A stretch of 64,000 nucleotides of DNA from Rhodoplanes sp046000175 (GTDB lineage Bacteria; Pseudomonadota; Alphaproteobacteria; Rhizobiales; Xanthobacteraceae), in assembly GCF_046000175.1 (NCBI RefSeq), contig NZ_JBEOMB010000020.1:52695-116694 (forward strand), written 5' to 3'. The notes under the pieces are model-generated. The model worked only from the letters and a program-made list of their open reading frames with translations. It did no database searches and had not been told where the DNA came from. Each line of letters begins with the position of its first letter. Within the stretch, counting starts at the first letter, position 1. Positions 17,949 through 26,598 of this stretch are shown here, in pieces. Position numbers and translations under genes: made by a program.

Positions 17949-17984
17949 CGCGTCGCCGATCATGTCCGCGTCGCCGATCACGTC
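17949..17984 (+). repeat. 2 x 18-bp tandem repeat between acyl-CoA ligase and thiolase
   Basis: Two adjacent copies of CGCGTCGCCGATCATGTC (17949-17966 and 17967-17984), differing by one base, lie in the short gap upstream of the thiolase. Confidence 0.8.
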
Positions 17985-18038
17985 CGCCCTGCGTGCGCGC
18001 GCCGCGGCGTCGGCCGGCGCCGACCAGGGAGGTTCGTG

Positions 18039-19175
18039 ATGAGGAGAGCCGTGATCGCCGGCTATGTCCGCTCGCCCTTCACGCCGGCCCGCAAGGGCGG
18101 GCTCGCGACGGTGCGGCCCGACGACCTCGCCGCCCATGTGGTGCGCGCCCTGATCGCCGCGACCGGCGTGCGGCCGGACGACATCGAGGACGTGCTGGTC
18201 GGCTGCGCCTTTCCCGAGGGCGAGCAGGGGCTCAATCTCGGCCGCATGGTCGCGCTGCTCGCCGGCCTCCCGCAGGCGGCCGGTGGCGCCACGGTCAATC
18301 GCTTCTGCGGGTCGTCGATGTCGGCCGTGCACGCGGCCGCGGGCGCGATCGCCATGAATGCCGGCGACGTGTTCGTCTGCGCCGGCGTGGAGAGCATGAG
18401 CCGGGTGCCGATGCTCGGCTTCAACCCCCTGCCCAATCCGGCCCTCGCGGAGGCGTGGCCCGGGGCCTATCACGGCATGGGCGAGACCGCCGAGGCGGTG
18501 GCGGCGCGCTGGTCGATCTCGCGCGACGACCAGGAGGCCTTCGCGCTGCGCTCGCAGCGCCGCGCCGCCGCCGCCCGCGACGCCTGCCGGCTGAGCCGCG
18601 AGATCGCCGCCGTGCCGACGCGGCGCGACGACGTCGCGGCCGACGAGTGCATCCGAGCCGACACCACGGCCGAAGGGCTCGCCGCCCTCGCTCCGGCCTT
18701 CGATGCCGACGGCACCGTGACGGCCGGCACCAGCTCGCCCGTCACCGACGGAGCCGCCGCCGTGCTGGTCTGCGCCGCGGACTACGCGACGGCACACGAC
18801 CTGCCCGTGCTCGCCGCGATCCGGTCGGTCGCGGTCGCCGGCTGCGCGCCCGAGCTGATGGGCATCGGCCCGGTGCCGGCGACCCGCAAGGCGCTCGCCC
18901 GCGCCGACCTCACGACCGACCGCCTGGACGTCGTCGAGCTCAACGAGGCCTTCGCGGCGCAGGCGCTCGCCTGCATCCGCGACCTCCAGCTCTCGCTCGA
19001 CCAGGTCAATCTCGACGGCGGCGCCATCGCGCTCGGCCATCCGCTCGGCGCCACCGGGGCCCGCATCGTCGGCAAGGCGGCGAGCCTGCTGGCGCGCGAG
19101 AAGGGCCGCTACGCGCTCGCCACCCAGTGCATCGGCGGCGGCCAGGGCATCGCCACCGTGCTGGAGGCGGTGTGA
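18039..19175 (+). CDS. fadA: Acetyl-CoA C-acyltransferase (3-ketoacyl-CoA thiolase)
   Basis: A 378-residue thiolase. The nucleophilic Cys lies in VNRFCGSSMSAVH (about residue 89). The C-terminal His and Cys lie in GGAIALGHPLGATGARIV and ATQCIGGGQGIATVLE. It cleaves 3-ketoacyl-CoA to acetyl-CoA plus a shortened acyl-CoA. GGGAGG lies 8-13 bases upstream; GTG 18036 is an alternative start one codon earlier. Its stop overlaps the start of the next gene (TGATG), so the two beta-oxidation proteins are translationally coupled. Confidence 0.94.
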   Translation: MRRAVIAGYVRSPFTPARKGGLATVRPDDLAAHVVRALIAATGVRPDDIEDVLVGCAFPEGEQGLNLGRMVALLAGLPQAAGGATVNRFCGSSMSAVHAAAGAIAMNAGDVFVCAGVESMSRVPMLGFNPLPNPALAEAWPGAYHGMGETAEAVAARWSISRDDQEAFALRSQRRAAAARDACRLSREIAAVPTRRDDVAADECIRADTTAEGLAALAPAFDADGTVTAGTSSPVTDGAAAVLVCAADYATAHDLPVLAAIRSVAVAGCAPELMGIGPVPATRKALARADLTTDRLDVVELNEAFAAQALACIRDLQLSLDQVNLDGGAIALGHPLGATGARIVGKAASLLAREKGRYALATQCIGGGQGIATVLEAV

Positions 19176-21493
19176 TGGCGGAGATCGGCCGCGTCGCCGT
19201 GATCGGAGCCGGCGTCATGGGGGCCGGCATCGCCGCCCATGTCGCGAATGCCGGCGTCCCGGTGCGGCTTCTCGACGTCGTGCCGCCCGGCGCCACGCGC
19301 CGCGACGTGCTCGCCGAACGGGCGATTGCGGCCTTGCTGAAGACCGAGCCGGCGCCGTTCATGAGCGCGGGCGCCGCGAAGCTGGTGACGCCCGGCAACA
19401 TCGAGGATCATCTCGACGCCCTCGCCGAGGCCGACTGGATCGTCGAGGCGGTGACCGAGCGGCGCGACGTCAAGCGGGCGCTCTACGCGCGGATCGAGGC
19501 GGCGCGGCGGCCGGGCAGCGTCGTCTCCTCCAACACCTCGACGCTGCCGCTCGCGACCCTGACCGACGGCCTCCCCGACTGCTTCGCAGAAGATTTCCTG
19601 ATCACCCACTTCTTCAACCCGCCGCGCTACATGCGGCTGCTCGAGCTGGTCGCCGGGCCGAGCACCCGCGCCGACGCCGTGGCGGCGGTGACGCGCTTCG
19701 CCGACATTCGCCTGGGCAAGACGATCGTGCGCTGCCGCGACCGGCCGGGCTTCGTCGCCAACCGGCTCGGCGCCTTCTGGCTGCAGACCGCCGTGGTCGA
19801 GGCGATCGATGCGGGGCTCGCGATCGAGGACGTCGACGCGCTGTTCGGCAAGCCGATGGGGCTGCCGAAGACCGGCGTGTTCGGGCTCATCGACCTGGTC
19901 GGCCTCGACCTGATGCCGCAGATCACGGCGAGCCTCGCCGCGGCGCTGCCGGCCGAGGATGCGTTCCAGGCCCGGGTCCGGCCCCTGCCCCTCGTCGAGC
20001 GGCTGATCGCCGAGGGCTTCACGGGCCGCAAGGGCCGCGGCGGCTTCTATCGACATGATCGCACCAGTGGCCGCAAGGACGCCGTCGATCTGGCGACCGG
20101 CGAGGTCCGTCCCGCCCGCAAGCCCGACGTCGCGGCGATCGCCGAGTCCGACGGCTCGCTCGCCGCCCTGCTCGATCACGACAGCCCGCACGGCGCCTAT
20201 GCGTGGCGGGTGCTCGGCGCGACGCTCGCCTATGCGGCCTCGCTGCTCGGCGACGCGGCCGACGACGTCGCCGCGATCGATACGGCGATGCGGCTCGGCT
20301 ACGGCTGGACGCACGGGCCGTTCGCGCTGATCGATCGGCTCGGCCCGACCTGGGTCACCGAGCGCCTCGCCCGCGACGGCCACGCCGTGCCGCCCGCACT
20401 CGCCGCGGCGACGGCGCGCAGCTTCTACCGGGTCACCGACGGACGGCTCCAGGTCATAGGCCGTGACGGACGTCATCGCGACGTCGTGCGACCCGACGGC
20501 GTGCTGCTGCTGGAGGACGTCGCACGCGCTGCCCCGCCGGTGCTGCGCAACTCCGCCGCCGCGCTGTGGGACATCCGCGACGGGGTCGCCTGCGTCTCGT
20601 TCACCACCAAGATGAACACGATCGATCCCGACGTGCTGGCGCTGCTGCGCGACGCGATCGGGCGCGTGCAGCGGGAGTTCCGGGCGCTCGTCGTCTACAA
20701 CGAGGGCGAAAGCTTCTCGGTCGGCGCCAATCTCGGCCTCGCGCTGTTCGCCGCCAACATCGCGGCGTGGAGCGAGATCGAGGCGCGCGTCGCCGAAGGC
20801 CAGGAGACCTACCGGGCGCTCAAATACGCGCCGTTCCCGGTGGTCGGCGCGCCGGCCGGCCTGGCGCTCGGCGGCGGCTGCGAGATCCTCCTGCATTGCG
20901 ACGCCGTGCAGGCGCATGCCGAGACCTATATCGGGCTGGTCGAGGCGGGTGTCGGCCTCGTCCCCGCGTGGGGCGGCTGCAAGGAGATGCTGCACCGGTG
21001 GAGCACGGTCGCGACGCTGCCGCGCGGCCCGATGCCGCCGGTCGTCAAGGTGTTCGAGACGGTCGGCACCGCGATGGTCGCGAGGTCGGCCGCGCAGGCG
21101 AAGGAGCTGCTGTTCCTGCGCGCCGGCGACGGCATCACGATGAACCGCGATCGCCTGCTCGCCGACGCCAAGGCGCGGGCGCTGGCGATGGTGGACGGCT
21201 ATGCGCCGCCCGCGCCGCCCCGCCTCGTGCTCCCCGGGCCGGCCGGGCGGGTCGCGCTCGGCATGGCGATCCGCGACCTGCGCAAGCGCGGCAAGGCGAC
21301 GCCGCACGACGTGGTGGTCGCCGGCGCGCTCGCCGACGTGCTCTCGGGCGGCGCCACCGACGTCACCGACACGCTGGCCGAGGACGATCTGCTGGCGCTG
21401 GAGCGGGCCCAGCTCCTGCGCCTGGTCCGCGAGCCCGGCACGCTGGCCCGGCTCGAGGCGATGCTGACCACCGGCAAGCCGCTGCGGAACTGA
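19175..21493 (+). CDS. 3-hydroxyacyl-CoA dehydrogenase / enoyl-CoA hydratase fusion
   Basis: A 772-residue bifunctional enzyme. The N-terminal dehydrogenase has the NAD motif VIGAGVMGAGIAAH (residues 9-22), the SNTSTLP segment and THFFNPPRYMRLLELV with the catalytic His. The C-terminal hydratase domain (about 460-650) has FSVGANLGL and GLALGGGCEILLHCDAVQAH. The dehydrogenase-first order is that of FadN-like enzymes and the reverse of E. coli FadB. It performs the two middle steps of beta-oxidation. It shares one base with the thiolase stop and is followed after 21 bases by the acyl-CoA dehydrogenase. Confidence 0.93.
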   Translation: MAEIGRVAVIGAGVMGAGIAAHVANAGVPVRLLDVVPPGATRRDVLAERAIAALLKTEPAPFMSAGAAKLVTPGNIEDHLDALAEADWIVEAVTERRDVKRALYARIEAARRPGSVVSSNTSTLPLATLTDGLPDCFAEDFLITHFFNPPRYMRLLELVAGPSTRADAVAAVTRFADIRLGKTIVRCRDRPGFVANRLGAFWLQTAVVEAIDAGLAIEDVDALFGKPMGLPKTGVFGLIDLVGLDLMPQITASLAAALPAEDAFQARVRPLPLVERLIAEGFTGRKGRGGFYRHDRTSGRKDAVDLATGEVRPARKPDVAAIAESDGSLAALLDHDSPHGAYAWRVLGATLAYAASLLGDAADDVAAIDTAMRLGYGWTHGPFALIDRLGPTWVTERLARDGHAVPPALAAATARSFYRVTDGRLQVIGRDGRHRDVVRPDGVLLLEDVARAAPPVLRNSAAALWDIRDGVACVSFTTKMNTIDPDVLALLRDAIGRVQREFRALVVYNEGESFSVGANLGLALFAANIAAWSEIEARVAEGQETYRALKYAPFPVVGAPAGLALGGGCEILLHCDAVQAHAETYIGLVEAGVGLVPAWGGCKEMLHRWSTVATLPRGPMPPVVKVFETVGTAMVARSAAQAKELLFLRAGDGITMNRDRLLADAKARALAMVDGYAPPAPPRLVLPGPAGRVALGMAIRDLRKRGKATPHDVVVAGALADVLSGGATDVTDTLAEDDLLALERAQLLRLVREPGTLARLEAMLTTGKPLRN

Positions 21494-21514
21494 TCACGAC
21501 GAGGGAGACGCGCC

Positions 21515-23392
21515 ATGCCGGCCTATCGTGCGCCGCTGCGCGACATGCGCTTCGTGCTCGACGAGCTGATCCCGGCCCTCGTGCCGATCCGTCTGCCGGC
21601 GGACGAGGAGCATCCGGCCGACGAGATCGGCCAGGTCCTCGCCGCGGCGGGGCACTTTTGCGAGACCGAGCTGGCGCCGCTGAACCGCGTCGGCGACGAG
21701 GAAGGCTGCATCTTCGAGAACGGCACGGTGCGCACGCCGTCGGGCTTTGCCGAGGCGTATCGGCGTTTTCGCGAGGCCGGCTGGACCGCGATGGGCTGCG
21801 ACCCGGAGCACGGCGGCACGCCGCTGCCGGCGACCGTGACGACGCTGGTGCAGGAGATGATCTCGTCCGCCAACCTCTCCTTCGGCATCTATCCGGGGCT
21901 GAGCCAGGGCGCCTACCGGTCCTTGAACGGCCACGCCTCGGCGGCGCTGAAGCAGCAGATCCTGCCGCGTCTCGTCGACGGCACCTGGACCGGCACCATG
22001 TGCCTGACCGAGCCGCATTGCGGCACCGATCTCGGTCTGCTGCGCACCCGCGCGGTGCCGCACGACGATGGCTCCTTTCGGCTCACCGGGACGAAGATCT
22101 TCATCTCGGCGGGCGAGCACGACCTCGCCGACAACATCGTCCATCTGGTGCTGGCCCGGATCGCCGGCGCGCCGAACGGCGTGAAGGGCATCAGCCTGTT
22201 CGTGGTGCCCAAGCTCCTGCCCGCCGCGGACGGCACCTTAGGCGACGACGGCGCACCGGGCCGGCGCAACGGCGTCCGTTGCGGCGGCATCGAGCACAAG
22301 ATGGGCATCAACGGATCGTCGACCTGCACGATCCATTTCGACGACGCCACCGGCTGGCTGGTCGGCGCGCCGCACACCGGCCTGCGCGCCATGTTCACGA
22401 TGATGAACGCGGCGCGGCTCGCGGTCGGCGTGCAGGGGCTCGGGCTCGCCGAGGCGTCCTACCAGGGCGCCGTCGCCTATGCGCGCGAGCGCCTCCAGGG
22501 GCGAGCGCCGTCCGGCGCGAAGCATCCGGAGCGGCCGGCCGATCCGATCGTCGTGCATCCGGACGTGCGCCGCATGCTGCTCACCCAGCGCGCGATCGTC
22601 GAGGGCTGTCGGGCGCTCGCCGTGTGGACGGCGCGCCATCTCGACCTCGAGACACAGCCTCCCGATCCCGCCGTCCGCCGGGAGGCGGCGGATTTCGTCG
22701 CCCTGATGACGCCGATCGTCAAGGCGCTGCTGACCGATCTCGGCTTCGCGGCGACCAATCTCGGCGTCCAGGTGCTGGGCGGGCACGGCTACATCCGGGA
22801 CAACGGCATGGAGCAGCACGTCCGCGACGGCCGCATCGCGATGATCTACGAGGGCACCAACGGCGTGCAGGCGCTCGACCTGGTCGGCCGCAAGCTCGGC
22901 CTCGCCGCCGGACGTCCGCTGCGCCGCTTCTTCCACCCGGTCGCCGCGTGGCTCGAGGCGCATCGCGACGACGCGGCGCTCGCCGAATTCGTGCGACCGC
23001 TCGACAAGGCGTTCGTGCGGCTGCAGCAGGCGACCGCGAAGATCGCCCGGGCCGGCCTCGCCGATCCCGACGAGGCGGGCGCCGCGGCGTCCGACTATCT
23101 GCGCCTGTTCGGCCTCGTGGCGCTCGCCTATCTGTGGGCCCGGATGGCCGCCCTCGCGCTCGCCCGCACCGACGCGCACGAGCGCGGCACGGGTGAGGCC
23201 GGCGCCGGTGAAGTGAGCGCGGGTGAATCGGGCGCCGGGGACGCCGGCCGCGACCCGGATCGCTTCTACGCCGCGAAGCTCGCGACCGCCCGCTTCTTCT
23301 TCGACCACATGCTGCCCGAGACCGGCGCGCTGTTCGCCGTCATCATGGCCGGCGGCCGATCCGTGACCACGTTCGAGGAGGCCGCATTCTGA
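21515..23392 (+). CDS. Acyl-CoA dehydrogenase (large, DmdC-like type)
   Basis: A 625-residue FAD enzyme of the long ACAD type (about 600 residues). It starts MPAYRAPLRDMRFVLDELI, the usual opening of this subgroup. Visible are MCLTEPHCGTDLGLLRTRA, INGSSTCTIHFDDA and QVLGGHGYIRDNGMEQHVRD, and the catalytic Glu is likely within AMIYEGTNGVQALDL (about residue 444). The C-terminus has a repeat-like linker (about 560-585: GTGEAGAGEVSAGESGAGDA), apparently from short duplications. It carries out the first step of beta-oxidation. GAGGGAGACGCGCC precedes the ATG. Confidence 0.93.
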   Translation: MPAYRAPLRDMRFVLDELIPALVPIRLPADEEHPADEIGQVLAAAGHFCETELAPLNRVGDEEGCIFENGTVRTPSGFAEAYRRFREAGWTAMGCDPEHGGTPLPATVTTLVQEMISSANLSFGIYPGLSQGAYRSLNGHASAALKQQILPRLVDGTWTGTMCLTEPHCGTDLGLLRTRAVPHDDGSFRLTGTKIFISAGEHDLADNIVHLVLARIAGAPNGVKGISLFVVPKLLPAADGTLGDDGAPGRRNGVRCGGIEHKMGINGSSTCTIHFDDATGWLVGAPHTGLRAMFTMMNAARLAVGVQGLGLAEASYQGAVAYARERLQGRAPSGAKHPERPADPIVVHPDVRRMLLTQRAIVEGCRALAVWTARHLDLETQPPDPAVRREAADFVALMTPIVKALLTDLGFAATNLGVQVLGGHGYIRDNGMEQHVRDGRIAMIYEGTNGVQALDLVGRKLGLAAGRPLRRFFHPVAAWLEAHRDDAALAEFVRPLDKAFVRLQQATAKIARAGLADPDEAGAAASDYLRLFGLVALAYLWARMAALALARTDAHERGTGEAGAGEVSAGESGAGDAGRDPDRFYAAKLATARFFFDHMLPETGALFAVIMAGGRSVTTFEEAAF

Positions 23393-23530
23393 GCCGCGAC
23401 GCGCCGCGCGGGACGCGCGACCTCGACTCCGACCAAGATCGACCGTCGCGCCGGCACGGTGACGACGCGCGACATCGCGCATCGCCGTCACCTCGTCGGG
23501 CCGACCGGCATTGTAGTCGGTCGCGCGCGA

Positions 23531-23557
23531 GGTGTCCGGCCCGCGTGGCCGGACACC
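23531..23557. terminator. Hairpin between convergent acyl-CoA dehydrogenase and thioredoxin-like genes
   Basis: A perfect 11-bp stem GGTGTCCGGCC / GGCCGGACACC around loop CGCGT. It lies in the 253-base gap between converging genes and is likely a bidirectional terminator. No T-tract follows. Confidence 0.7.
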
Positions 23558-23645
23558 GTCACGCATCGTCGTGATTGCTGTTGGGACCAGCCGGACCGTT
23601 CGTCCCCCAGCGTGAGCAAGTTTCAGGAAGAGAGGTCGGTCACGC

Positions 23646-23879
23646 TCAAGCGAGCCACCGAGCGATGTCCTCGGCCTTCGGCAGGCCGCCGGCATGGACG
23701 ACCTTGCCGTCGACGACGACGCCGGGCGTCGACGCGATGCCGTAGCCGGCGATCGCCGCATAGTCGGTGACCTTCTCGATGGTGACCGCGATGCCGAGCC
23801 GGTCGGCTTCGGCCTTCACCATGTCGGCCGTGGTGACGCAGCGCTTGCAGCCGGGACCGAGAACCTTGACGTCCTTCAT
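23646..23879 (-). CDS. Thioredoxin-like redox protein (redox-active disulfide protein 2 family)
   Basis: A 77-residue thioredoxin-fold protein with an N-terminal active-site pair in VLGPGCKRCVTTADMV (C11 and C14) and the cis-Pro region IASTPGVVVDGKVVHAGGLP. It lies 12 bases after the permease gene in an arsR-permease-thioredoxin operon, a known arrangement for ArsP/YraQ-type permeases. A role in thiol reduction for metalloid or organoarsenical handling is inferred. Confidence 0.9.
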   Translation of the reverse strand: MKDVKVLGPGCKRCVTTADMVKAEADRLGIAVTIEKVTDYAAIAGYGIASTPGVVVDGKVVHAGGLPKAEDIARWLA

Positions 23880-23891
23880 GACGATGCACTC

Positions 23892-24944
23892 CTATGCGAA
23901 CAGAAGATTGAACAGCAACCCCACGGCCAGGATGCCGGTCGCGACCACGGCGACGAAGACGGCGATCAGCCGCGCGGTGAGCACCTTGTGCAAAATGATC
24001 ATTTCCGGCGCCGAGAGCGCGATGACGCTCATCATGAAGGCAAGCACGGTGCCGAGCGCCGCGCCCTTGCCGAGCAGCGCCTCGACCACGGGGATGATGC
24101 CGGCCGCGTTGGAGTACATGGGCACGCCGAGCACGACGGCCGCCGGCACCGACCACCAGGCGTCGCGCCCCATGATCGCGGCGAGCAGGTCGGCCGGGAC
24201 ATAGCCATGGATGAAGGCGCCGGCCGCGATGCCGGCGATGACCCAGATCCAGACGCGGCCGACGATGTCGACCACGGCCTCGATGCCGGCCTTCAGTCGA
24301 TCGACGATCGTGACCTCGACGTCGGGGATCTCGGCGGCGCTCGAGCGCACGTTGCGGACCCAGTCCTGCAGCCAGCCCTCGAGATGGAAGCGTCCGATCA
24401 CCCAGCCGGCCACGATGGCGATGCCGAGGCCGAAGCCGAGATAGGCGAGCGCCACCTTCCATCCGAGCAGCGCGAGCAGCAGTCCGAGCGCGACCTCGTT
24501 GACCATCGGGGCGGCGATCAGGAACGAGAAGGTGACGCCGAGCGGCACCCCGGCGCTGACGAAGCCGATGAACAGCGGCACGGCCGAGCACGAGCAGAAC
24601 GGGGTGACGATGCCGAGCGCGGCGGCCGCGACATTGCCGACCCCTTCGTGCCGCCCCGCCAGCAGCGCCCGGGTGCGCTCGGGGGAAAACCAGCTGCGCA
24701 GGACCCCCATGCCGAACACCACCAGGGTGAGCAGCATCAGCACCTTGGGGGTGTCGTAGACGAAGAACGCGACGGCGTCGGCGAGATGGCTGCCGGGCGC
24801 GAGCGGCAACTGGCCGACGAGCCAGTCAGAGAACGGCTGAAGCTGGGCATAGACGAGAACCCATGCGACCAGAAACGCCGCCGTGCCGGCGAGCCAAAGC
24901 CCCGTCCGCGGGACGGTTGCCAGCTCGGTGTCGGACGCGGTCAT
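23892..24944 (-). CDS. arsP: Permease of the ArsP_1 / DUF318 (YraQ) family
   Basis: A 350-residue membrane protein with about 8-10 TM helices. The family signature VTPFCSCSAVPLFIGF lies near residues 110-125, followed by GVPLGVTFSFLIAAPMVNEV. A second half repeats the layout (VPMYSNAAGIIPVVEALLGK). ArsP members export trivalent organoarsenicals; other members have unknown substrates, so the symbol is tentative. Its ATG overlaps the ArsR stop (ATGA), and the thioredoxin-like gene follows. Confidence 0.85.
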   Translation of the reverse strand: MTASDTELATVPRTGLWLAGTAAFLVAWVLVYAQLQPFSDWLVGQLPLAPGSHLADAVAFFVYDTPKVLMLLTLVVFGMGVLRSWFSPERTRALLAGRHEGVGNVAAAALGIVTPFCSCSAVPLFIGFVSAGVPLGVTFSFLIAAPMVNEVALGLLLALLGWKVALAYLGFGLGIAIVAGWVIGRFHLEGWLQDWVRNVRSSAAEIPDVEVTIVDRLKAGIEAVVDIVGRVWIWVIAGIAAGAFIHGYVPADLLAAIMGRDAWWSVPAAVVLGVPMYSNAAGIIPVVEALLGKGAALGTVLAFMMSVIALSAPEMIILHKVLTARLIAVFVAVVATGILAVGLLFNLLFA

Positions 24945-25234
24945 GCGGCCACCCTCTTTTCACGCGCCGGCAGCGCCAGAACGGCTTCGACGACCGCGAC
25001 GACGCGCGGATCGAGATTCGGATTGCGGCGATACCGAACCCACTGCGCATCCCGGCGATCGACCACCAAGCCGGCCACCTTCAGCACGCCCATGTGACGC
25101 GACATCCGCGATTGGGTGGCCCCGAGCTTGTTCATCAGCTCGCACACGCAGTGCTCCTGCCCGTCCCAGAGGAGGCGCACGGCCCCGAGCCGGGTCTCCT
25201 CGGCGAGCGCGGACATGAGGTCCGTCGGATCCAT
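24941..25234 (-). CDS. arsR: ArsR-family (SmtB/ArsR) metalloregulator
   Basis: A 97-residue winged-helix repressor starting MDPTDLMSALAEETRLGAVR. The metal-binding helix contains EHCVCELMNKL (the ArsR C-x-C type site) and the recognition helix TQSRMSRHMGVLK. It likely represses the permease/thioredoxin operon that it heads until As(III) or an organoarsenical binds. Alternative starts are ATG 25267 (adds MPSQSENGTAL) or TTG 25273. None has a strong ribosome site; the shorter start fits the family better. A palindrome at 25282-25297 is its likely operator. Confidence 0.88.
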   Translation of the reverse strand: MDPTDLMSALAEETRLGAVRLLWDGQEHCVCELMNKLGATQSRMSRHMGVLKVAGLVVDRRDAQWVRYRRNPNLDPRVVAVVEAVLALPAREKRVAA

Positions 25235-25281
25235 CAGGGCTGTCCCGTTCTCGGATTGGGAGGGCATACGCAATCACGCTT

Positions 25282-25297
25282 ATGCGGATAGCCGCAT
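25282..25297. promoter_or_regulatory. Palindromic operator candidate for ArsR (24941-25234)
   Basis: ATGCGG-ATAG-CCGCAT is a perfect inverted repeat with a 4-base centre in AT-rich flanks, 15 bases upstream of the longest start of arsR. ArsR/SmtB repressors bind such imperfect or perfect palindromes. Binding by this ArsR is inferred. Confidence 0.6.
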
Positions 25298-25635
25298 TTT
25301 AGTCCGAGATATCGTTCGGTCAAGCACCTCGTTACTTCCCTCCGCCCGTTTCCGGAAAGGGCGGCCGGCGCCGATACGCAGCCCCTCCCGCAGCTGCAAC
25401 TTCGACGCATGCGTACCGACGTGTACGGTGCGGTCGATAGACTCGGCTCGCCGACGCGACGTCCATCAACCTCGCCGCGCGGCCGACCTGTCCGAACGAG
25501 AGAAGTATCTGCCCTTCGCGCAGGCTCTCTCCCCCGCTAGCCGGTCACCAGCCGGGGGCGGCCGACAGACCGACGAAGCGATCCGGCACATCGTGGAGGC
25601 GAAGTGGATAGGACGACAAGCCGGCACTTGCGTCG

Positions 25636-25661
25636 ATTCCACGCTTCCATTATCGTGGAAT
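25636..25661. promoter_or_regulatory. Inverted repeat operator candidate for the ArsR-ArsC fusion
   Basis: ATTCCACG-N10-CGTGGAAT is a perfect 8-bp inverted repeat ending two bases before the ATG at 25663. An overlapping second dyad TTCCAT...ATGGAA (25645-25668) reaches into the start codon. The position would let the fused ArsR domain block its own transcription or initiation. It also leaves no room for a ribosome site, so a leaderless message is possible. Confidence 0.65.
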
Positions 25662-25662
25662 T

Positions 25663-26553
25663 ATGGAAGCAAGGGACGCACTCCTCGGATTCTCGGCCTT
25701 ATCGCAGATGACGCGGCTGGATGTATTCCGACTGCTCGTGGAGCACGAGCCGAACGGTCTCGCTGCCGGAGAGATCGCCCGGCGTTTGGGCGTGCCGGCG
25801 AACACCATGTCCGTCCATCTCGGCATGTTGGCACGTGCCGGCCTCGTCACGGCCGGACGGCGCAGCCGCTCGATCGTCTATCGCGCAAATGTCGCCGCTG
25901 GTCGCGCGTTGGCCGGCTTTCTCCTCGACGGCTGCTGCGGCGGCCGGCCGGAGCAGTGCGGCGATGTCCGAGCAGTCGAGGCGTCAGGACCTCCTATCGA
26001 ATTTCCCACGCGCAGGACGACGCCCATGACGGGACATATTTACAATGTTCTCTTCCTCTGCACCGGCAACACGGCCCGCTCGATCCTGGCCGAGAGCATT
26101 CTGCGCAAGCACGGCGGCGGTCGGTTCAACGCGTTCTCGGCCGGGAGCCAGCCGAAAGGCACCGTGAATCCACTTGCCTTGAAGGTGCTGGCCGACGGTG
26201 ACTACCCCACGGAGGGGCTGCGTTCGAAGAGCTGGAGCGAGTTCGCGGCACCGGACGCGCCCGTGATGGATTTCGTGTTCACGGTCTGCGACAACGCAGC
26301 CGGCGAGGCGTGCCCGTTGTGGCCCGGCCAGCCGATGACGGCGCATTGGGGGATCGAGGATCCGGCCGCTGTCGACGGCACCGAGATCGAGAGGGAGCGG
26401 GCCTTCGTCCAGGCCTTCAAATACCTGAAGAACCGCATCTCCGTGTTCAGGTCCCTGCCGATCGCGGGGCTCGACCGGCTGGCGCTGGGAACCAAGCTTC
26501 ACGACATCGGCCGGCTCGACGGCGCCACCGCGCAAAGCTCCAAGGTCGCCTGA
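25663..26553 (+). CDS. ArsR repressor fused to thioredoxin-type arsenate reductase (ArsC)
   Basis: A 296-residue fusion. Residues 1-100 form an ArsR winged helix (LSQMTRLDVFRLLVEHEP, recognition helix VPANTMSVHLGMLA) with a C-terminal As(III) site DGCCGGRPEQC (C91, C92, C99). Residues 122-296 form a low-molecular-weight-phosphatase-type arsenate reductase. The P-loop is LCTGNTARS (C133) and the redox Cys pair lies in VCDNAAGEACPLW. The reductase half converts arsenate to arsenite through a Cys relay; the ArsR half would sense the product. It heads the operon with pstS, arsC and acr3. A palindrome abuts the start. Confidence 0.93.
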   Translation: MEARDALLGFSALSQMTRLDVFRLLVEHEPNGLAAGEIARRLGVPANTMSVHLGMLARAGLVTAGRRSRSIVYRANVAAGRALAGFLLDGCCGGRPEQCGDVRAVEASGPPIEFPTRRTTPMTGHIYNVLFLCTGNTARSILAESILRKHGGGRFNAFSAGSQPKGTVNPLALKVLADGDYPTEGLRSKSWSEFAAPDAPVMDFVFTVCDNAAGEACPLWPGQPMTAHWGIEDPAAVDGTEIERERAFVQAFKYLKNRISVFRSLPIAGLDRLALGTKLHDIGRLDGATAQSSKVA

Positions 26554-26598
26554 TGGCGCCATGCTGATTCTCCTTCTCCTGACGCGGACGAAACCGAC

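Larger units (their letters stand above)
25268..25662. other. Divergent regulatory region between two ars operons
   Basis: There are 395 bases between the minus-strand arsR-permease operon and the plus-strand ArsR-ArsC operon. It contains one palindrome near each side (25282-25297 and 25636-25661). No gene is supported in between. Confidence 0.6.

Noticed and set aside
23195..23245. Frameshift in the acyl-CoA dehydrogenase linker
   Set aside because: The repetitive Gly/Ala/Glu segment keeps the frame on both sides; it is an in-frame expansion.
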